Shown here: in pieces, positions 5,619-6,063 of the stretch
Layout: each line of letters opens with the position of its first letter
How positions within the stretch are numbered: position 1 is the stretch's first letter
DNA from: Candidatus Gastranaerophilales bacterium
GTDB taxonomy: Bacteria; Cyanobacteriota; Vampirovibrionia; Gastranaerophilales; Gastranaerophilaceae
DNA: 6,063 nt
Assembly: GCA_944326625.1 (NCBI GenBank)
Contig: CALVER010000097.1
Coordinates: forward strand, 1 to 6,063
Direction of reading: 5' to 3'
Made by a program: the position numbers and the translations under genes
The notes under the pieces: model-generated
The model's database searches: none
Told to the model about the DNA's origin: nothing
Seen by the model: the letters and a program-made list of their open reading frames with translations, nothing else

Positions 5619-6063
5619 TGATTATTCAGTCCCCCGGCGAAATTGCATTCAGTATTTTTAATTTCCCTGTGTATTGGTATGGGATTATACTTGCATTCGC
5701 GGTTTTTATCGGCGTTGTATGTGCTGAAATTCTTGCACGCAGATTTTCGGATATCCCGGAAAATTTCTTTATAGATAATTCCCCGCTTGTGATTATTTTG
5801 GGAATTATAGGTGCAAGAATTTATTACTGCGCGGTGAATTTTTCGTATTATATTCAGCATCCCCTTGAAATTTTTGATATACGGCAGGGCGGGCTTTCTA
5901 TTCATGGAATGATTATTATAGGAATTGTTACCGTTTATTTTCTTGCTAAAAAATATCGGATTTGCGTTTTAAAGCTTTTGGATGTGCTGGCATGTTCTGT
6001 TATTCTGGCACAATCTGCCGGCAGATGGGGAAATTTCTTTAATTCCGAAGCCTTTGGCTACCC
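5618..6063 (+). CDS. lgt: Prolipoprotein diacylglyceryl transferase Lgt (partial, C-terminus beyond right edge)
   Basis: Lgt is a multi-pass inner-membrane enzyme that moves diacylglycerol from phosphatidylglycerol to the lipobox cysteine of prolipoproteins, the first step of lipoprotein maturation. About 148 residues are visible with no stop. They include FPVYWYGIILAFAV (16-29) with the conserved Tyr 21, a second membrane segment ending in GARIYYCAVN (65-74), GGLSIHGMI (91-99) with the essential His 96, and QSAGRWGNFFNSEAFGYP (from 132), which holds the signature Arg 136 and Asn 139 with the same spacing as E. coli R143/N146. The usual HGG reads HGM here. The ATG at 5618 overlaps the stop of the lipoprotein gene by one base, and no good ribosome binding site precedes it, so translation is probably coupled. 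It shares the promoter at 4978-5006. The gene is cut by the window edge. Confidence 0.95.
   Translation, partial: MIIQSPGEIAFSIFNFPVYWYGIILAFAVFIGVVCAEILARRFSDIPENFFIDNSPLVIILGIIGARIYYCAVNFSYYIQHPLEIFDIRQGGLSIHGMIIIGIVTVYFLAKKYRICVLKLLDVLACSVILAQSAGRWGNFFNSEAFGY

Noticed and set aside
5615..5905. A 96-codon minus-strand open frame
   Set aside because: It lies opposite lgt, whose motifs are unmistakable; the translation is Lys/Asn/Arg-rich with no family features.

Overview
The window is an AT-rich, gene-dense stretch of a bacterial chromosome with eight protein genes and a single 108 bp non-coding gap. I see no RNA gene, insertion sequence, CRISPR array or phage gene. The best lineage guess is a non-photosynthetic relative of cyanobacteria (Vampirovibrionia/Melainabacteria, Gastranaerophilales-like). 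The third Clp N-domain of the protein at 1070-2428 reads closest to cyanobacterial/plastid ClpC, and a RuvX gene sits next to a DUF1292 gene. That gene pair is also common in Firmicutes, so a low-GC Firmicute is the main alternative. This assignment is inference.

Minus strand, 4931 down to 1 (transcribed leftwards): six genes packed without gaps, very probably one operon. In order they are (1) a small free-standing ClpX-type C4 zinc finger protein; (2) a 528-residue unrecognised protein with a helical, perhaps HEAT-like, N-terminal half; (3) ruvX/yqgF, the pre-16S rRNA nuclease / Holliday junction resolvase-like gene; (4) an acidic DUF1292 protein; (5) a 452-residue protein made of three Clp N-terminal domains (six Clp repeats) with no ATPase module; (6) tilS, tRNA(Ile2)-lysidine synthase, running off the left edge. 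Junctions are overlaps of 1, 13 and 7 bases or gaps of 1-2 bases, so translation is likely coupled.

Gap 4932-5039: a divergent intergenic region. A strong sigma-70-type promoter (TTGCCA, 17 bp, TATAAT) faces right, and a perfect 7-bp-arm inverted repeat sits at its predicted transcription start. Only a weak promoter candidate faces left.

Plus strand, 5040 to the right edge: a TPR lipoprotein gene overlaps by one base the gene for Lgt, the enzyme expected to lipidate it. Lgt is cut by the right edge.

Most of the operon is RNA maturation housekeeping (ruvX, tilS). The point of interest is that it also carries two proteins built only from the substrate- or adaptor-docking parts of Clp unfoldases (a ClpX zinc-binding domain and ClpC-type N-domains), each without an AAA+ motor, plus a translationally coupled protein of unknown function. 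They may form an adaptor or regulator set for Clp proteases; this is a hypothesis.
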